Source of the DNA: Prevotella sp. UBA3294
GTDB taxonomy: Bacteria > Bacteroidota > Bacteroidia > Bacteroidales > Bacteroidaceae
Direction of reading: 5' to 3'
DNA length: 8,533 nucleotides
Assembly (NCBI GenBank): GCA_002361535.1
Contig: DETG01000109.1
Coordinates: 1-8,533, forward strand
In this document: positions 6,352-8,533 of the stretch, piece after piece
Layout of the letters: each line of letters starts with the position of its first letter
Position numbering within the stretch: the first letter of the stretch is position 1
Translations under genes and position numbers: made by a program
The notes under the pieces: generated by a model
Database searches by the model: none
The model's input: only the letters and a program-made list of their open reading frames with translations
Told to the model about the DNA's origin: nothing

Positions 6352-7182
6352 TCAGAGCTTTATGCAGGTCGTGAACATTCCGTCAAATTCGGTACTTAGG
6401 TCAACTGGTTGTCTGAAAAGTCCAAAAAGTGCACTTCCGCTGCCACTCATGGCAGCATAGACAGCTCCCATTTGATAGATACTTTCTTTGATAGCGGCGA
6501 GTTCGGGATGTGTCATAAAGACACTTTCTTCAAAGTCATTGGTTAGTTCTTCCTTCCATGTCTCAATGGGTTGCATGACAATGTCGCGACAGCATTTTCT
6601 TGGCATTCGTGGTGTAATGTGGGCAAACGCTTCTTTGGTCGGAACGGGAATGTCCGGGCGTACCACCCCCATATACCATCCGCTGAGGTTGAGCTCGATA
6701 GGTGACAGTATCTCACCAATTCCCTCCGCGTATGCTGGACGGTTAAGGATAAAGATAGCACAGTCAGCTCCCAATTGCGCCGCATATTGGATGAGTTGTT
6801 CTTCGGACAGTCCAAGATGGAACTCTTTGTTTAGTAATAGGAGCATGGCAGAGGCATCACTGGATCCGCCTCCCATACCTGCCTGTGTGGGAATCCCTTT
6901 ATAGAGATGGGCATGTAATCGGGGAAGGGTAGGAAAGTCATTCTTCAATAGCTGATAGGCTCTTACTACCAGGTTATGTTGTTCGTTTCCTTCTATATCA
7001 ATATTGGTCACTTTGATGTCGCAATCTACTTCGGAGGGAAAGTCGTCTGTCATTGGAAACACTTCCAGTGCATCCTTGATACCGACAGGATAAAAAACTG
7101 TTTGCAAGTTATGGTATCCATCGGGACGACGCTCTACGACGTTCAGTCCAAGATTTATTTTGGCTATAGGGAATGTAATCAT
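6352..7182 (-). CDS. ispE: 4-diphosphocytidyl-2-C-methyl-D-erythritol kinase
   Basis: GHMP-family kinase of the MEP (non-mevalonate) isoprenoid pathway; it uses ATP to phosphorylate the 2-hydroxyl of CDP-methylerythritol in the cytoplasm. The 276-residue product has the IspE N-terminus with AKINLGLNV (7-15, catalytic-site Lys8) and the RRPDGYHNL segment (18-26) that binds the cytidine side, the ATP phosphate loop PTQAGMGGGSSDA (98-110), QLGAD (136-140) with the likely catalytic Asp140, and the third GHMP motif MSGSGSALFGLF (245-256). After Asp140 the usual VPFF is CAIF, a mild variation. Length and motif spacing are normal and the gene looks intact. It starts 7 nt after the stop of the upstream helicase gene, so the two are probably co-transcribed, and ends 11 nt from the bidirectional terminator. 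Confidence 0.96.
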   Translation of the reverse strand: MITFPIAKINLGLNVVERRPDGYHNLQTVFYPVGIKDALEVFPMTDDFPSEVDCDIKVTNIDIEGNEQHNLVVRAYQLLKNDFPTLPRLHAHLYKGIPTQAGMGGGSSDASAMLLLLNKEFHLGLSEEQLIQYAAQLGADCAIFILNRPAYAEGIGEILSPIELNLSGWYMGVVRPDIPVPTKEAFAHITPRMPRKCCRDIVMQPIETWKEELTNDFEESVFMTHPELAAIKESIYQMGAVYAAMSGSGSALFGLFRQPVDLSTEFDGMFTTCIKL

Positions 7183-7189
7183 ATCTCTT

Positions 7190-8533
7190 TTATTTCTTAG
7201 TGTCTTTTTTCAATTTTTTGATTCTGCGTTGTGCCTCCATGGCTTCAGGGTATAGCTCCAGTGCTTTCTCGTAATTGCGGATAGCAGCTTCAGGCATGTG
7301 TTCCCTTTCGCATTCTTTACCCATCAATACGTATTCAGCAGCAAGTCGTCTTAGTGTCTCCTCATTCTTGGCAATCATTCCTTTTAATCGCCTGCATTCT
7401 TGTTGCAACTGTGTGATGACACCTAATTTGCGACGTATCAGTCGTTGGGCAGCAGGTTTTTCGATATCGTAGCGACTGTGGATGGCGAGGAAGAAATTAC
7501 GGAGGAATTCGTCAAAATCCTGACGGTCAAAGGCTGTCACTGCATCGTGATATTCCTTGTCTGCCTTGCTTTCAAACATCACTTGCTTAATCAGTTGTCC
7601 ATCATTATATCTTTTAGCGAAACTGACTACCTCCGCACGGACGAAGATGTCACTTTGTCGGATGGGCTCTTCTAATGTTATACCTTCCAGGGAGGTACAA
7701 CGACTAAGTGCTACGTATGTTTGTCCGCCAGCAAAGGCTCCGCCCCCGGAGAAATCTATCTTCACTTGTCTGAAAGTAAGCCCCTGACTTTTATGAACGG
7801 TGATAGCCCAAGCGAGACGAAGAGGGAATTGGATAAATGTTCCAAGTTGTTCTTCCTCAATCTTTTGCTCTTTTTCGTTAAAGGTATAACGCACGTTCTC
7901 CCATATCTCACGTTCTACGTCATATTCGTGTCCGTCCTCATCAACGACCGTGATGACACCGTCTTCCTCGTCGATATAGATGACTACTCCCAAAGTACCA
8001 TTCACCCATCTTCGTTCTTTGTCGTTTTTGATGAAGATGACCTGTGCTCCAGGTTTAACCTCTAGTTCCGTAGGTGCGGGTAGGGAAGTCTCAGGAAACT
8101 CACCGGTAACTCTTCCTTTGAAAACGGTGGTTTTACCCTCCAGTCCTTGGAGTTTCCGCTCATTGATATAGTCAACGGTGTCTCGACGGGTGGCAAGGGT
8201 AATGGCGAGGTTGTTATCGTGCAGATGCAGCTCTTTGCCAACTCTGGCGTTGATATCTTGCAGGTCTTTTGTTGAAGCCGTATTCTGTCGGATACGGTCA
8301 AGTATGCCGATGAACCGATCGTCACTCTGTCGGTACACTTTACGTAATTCAATACTGACCAGTCGCATCTCCTGCCATATCTTTGCTGAGAAGAAATAGG
8401 CGGAGCTGTAGAAAGGCTGCATCAGTCTCCATTCATCTTCTTTGATGACAGGTTCTAGCTGGAAGATGTCACCAACCAGCAATAATTGTTTTCCTCCAAA
8501 GGGCTCTCGCATATTGCGGCAGTAGATACGCAG
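7190..8533 (-). CDS. Superfamily 1 DNA helicase, Pif1/RecD2-like (N-terminus off window)
   Basis: The frame stays open through the right edge, so this is the C-terminal 447 residues of a longer protein; the Walker A region lies beyond 8533. Numbering from the Met at 8510-8512: motif III LLLVGDIFQLEPV (10-22), ITLATRRDTVDYIN (104-117) as the start of the second RecA-like domain, a beta-barrel-like insert with VNGTLGVV (170-177), then the UvrD_C_2-type block LAWAITVHKSQGLTF (233-247) and TYVALSRCTSLEGI (265-278), i.e. motifs V and VI. These give an ATP-driven single-strand DNA translocase/helicase of the Pif1/RecD2 type found in Bacteroidetes. After the helicase core comes a helical tail: a charged coiled-coil-like stretch (about 355-395) and one TPR-like unit (about 396-430, EAAIRNYEKALELYPEAMEA). 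The end is strongly basic. It lies 7 nt upstream of ispE. That Met is internal, not the start. Cellular substrate unknown. Confidence 0.92.
   Translation of the reverse strand: MRIYCRNMREPFGGKQLLLVGDIFQLEPVIKEDEWRLMQPFYSSAYFFSAKIWQEMRLVSIELRKVYRQSDDRFIGILDRIRQNTASTKDLQDINARVGKELHLHDNNLAITLATRRDTVDYINERKLQGLEGKTTVFKGRVTGEFPETSLPAPTELEVKPGAQVIFIKNDKERRWVNGTLGVVIYIDEEDGVITVVDEDGHEYDVEREIWENVRYTFNEKEQKIEEEQLGTFIQFPLRLAWAITVHKSQGLTFRQVKIDFSGGGAFAGGQTYVALSRCTSLEGITLEEPIRQSDIFVRAEVVSFAKRYNDGQLIKQVMFESKADKEYHDAVTAFDRQDFDEFLRNFFLAIHSRYDIEKPAAQRLIRRKLGVITQLQQECRRLKGMIAKNEETLRRLAAEYVLMGKECEREHMPEAAIRNYEKALELYPEAMEAQRRIKKLKKDTKK

Overview
The window looks like chromosomal DNA from a Bacteroidales bacterium, most likely Prevotella or a close relative. 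The reasons are the protein families (DUF4296 lipoprotein, DUF3256 secreted protein, the Bacteroidetes-type LspA with a long periplasmic insertion, the single-chain helicase with a TPR-like tail), A-rich start regions without strong Shine-Dalgarno sites, and one match to the Bacteroidetes promoter form TTG-N20-TAnnTTTG. The genus is an inference; no rRNA or marker gene is present.

Positions 14-6190 hold eight plus-strand genes packed head to tail, with overlaps or gaps of 16 nt or less, so they probably form one transcription unit whose promoter lies left of the window. In order: lspA (lipoprotein signal peptidase), a DUF4296 lipoprotein, a 77-residue unknown protein whose reading frame lies mostly inside the DUF4296 gene, a nucleoside:H+ symporter-type MFS permease, rsmE (16S rRNA m3U1498 methyltransferase), a lone LolD/FtsE-like ABC ATPase without an H-loop histidine, a phenylacetate-CoA ligase, and a DUF3256 secreted protein. 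They share a processing and envelope theme at the 5' end but do not form one obvious pathway.

Positions 6191-6351 are non-coding and AT-rich. They contain a good Bacteroidetes-type promoter on the plus strand followed after about 45 nt by an 8-bp hairpin with a T-tract. The hairpin can serve both converging operons. The promoter has no gene between itself and the hairpin, so it could make a roughly 70-nt RNA.

Positions 6352-8533 hold two minus-strand genes 7 nt apart: ispE (MEP isoprenoid pathway kinase) and, upstream of it, the C-terminal two thirds or so of a superfamily 1 DNA helicase that runs off the right edge.

Most of the window is ordinary core-genome content. The points worth a second look are the 188-nt out-of-frame overlap at 1435-1622, the orphan promoter plus terminator at 6234-6340, and the altered nucleotide-sensing loop of the ABC ATPase. 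No mobile elements, CRISPR arrays, tRNA or rRNA genes were seen.
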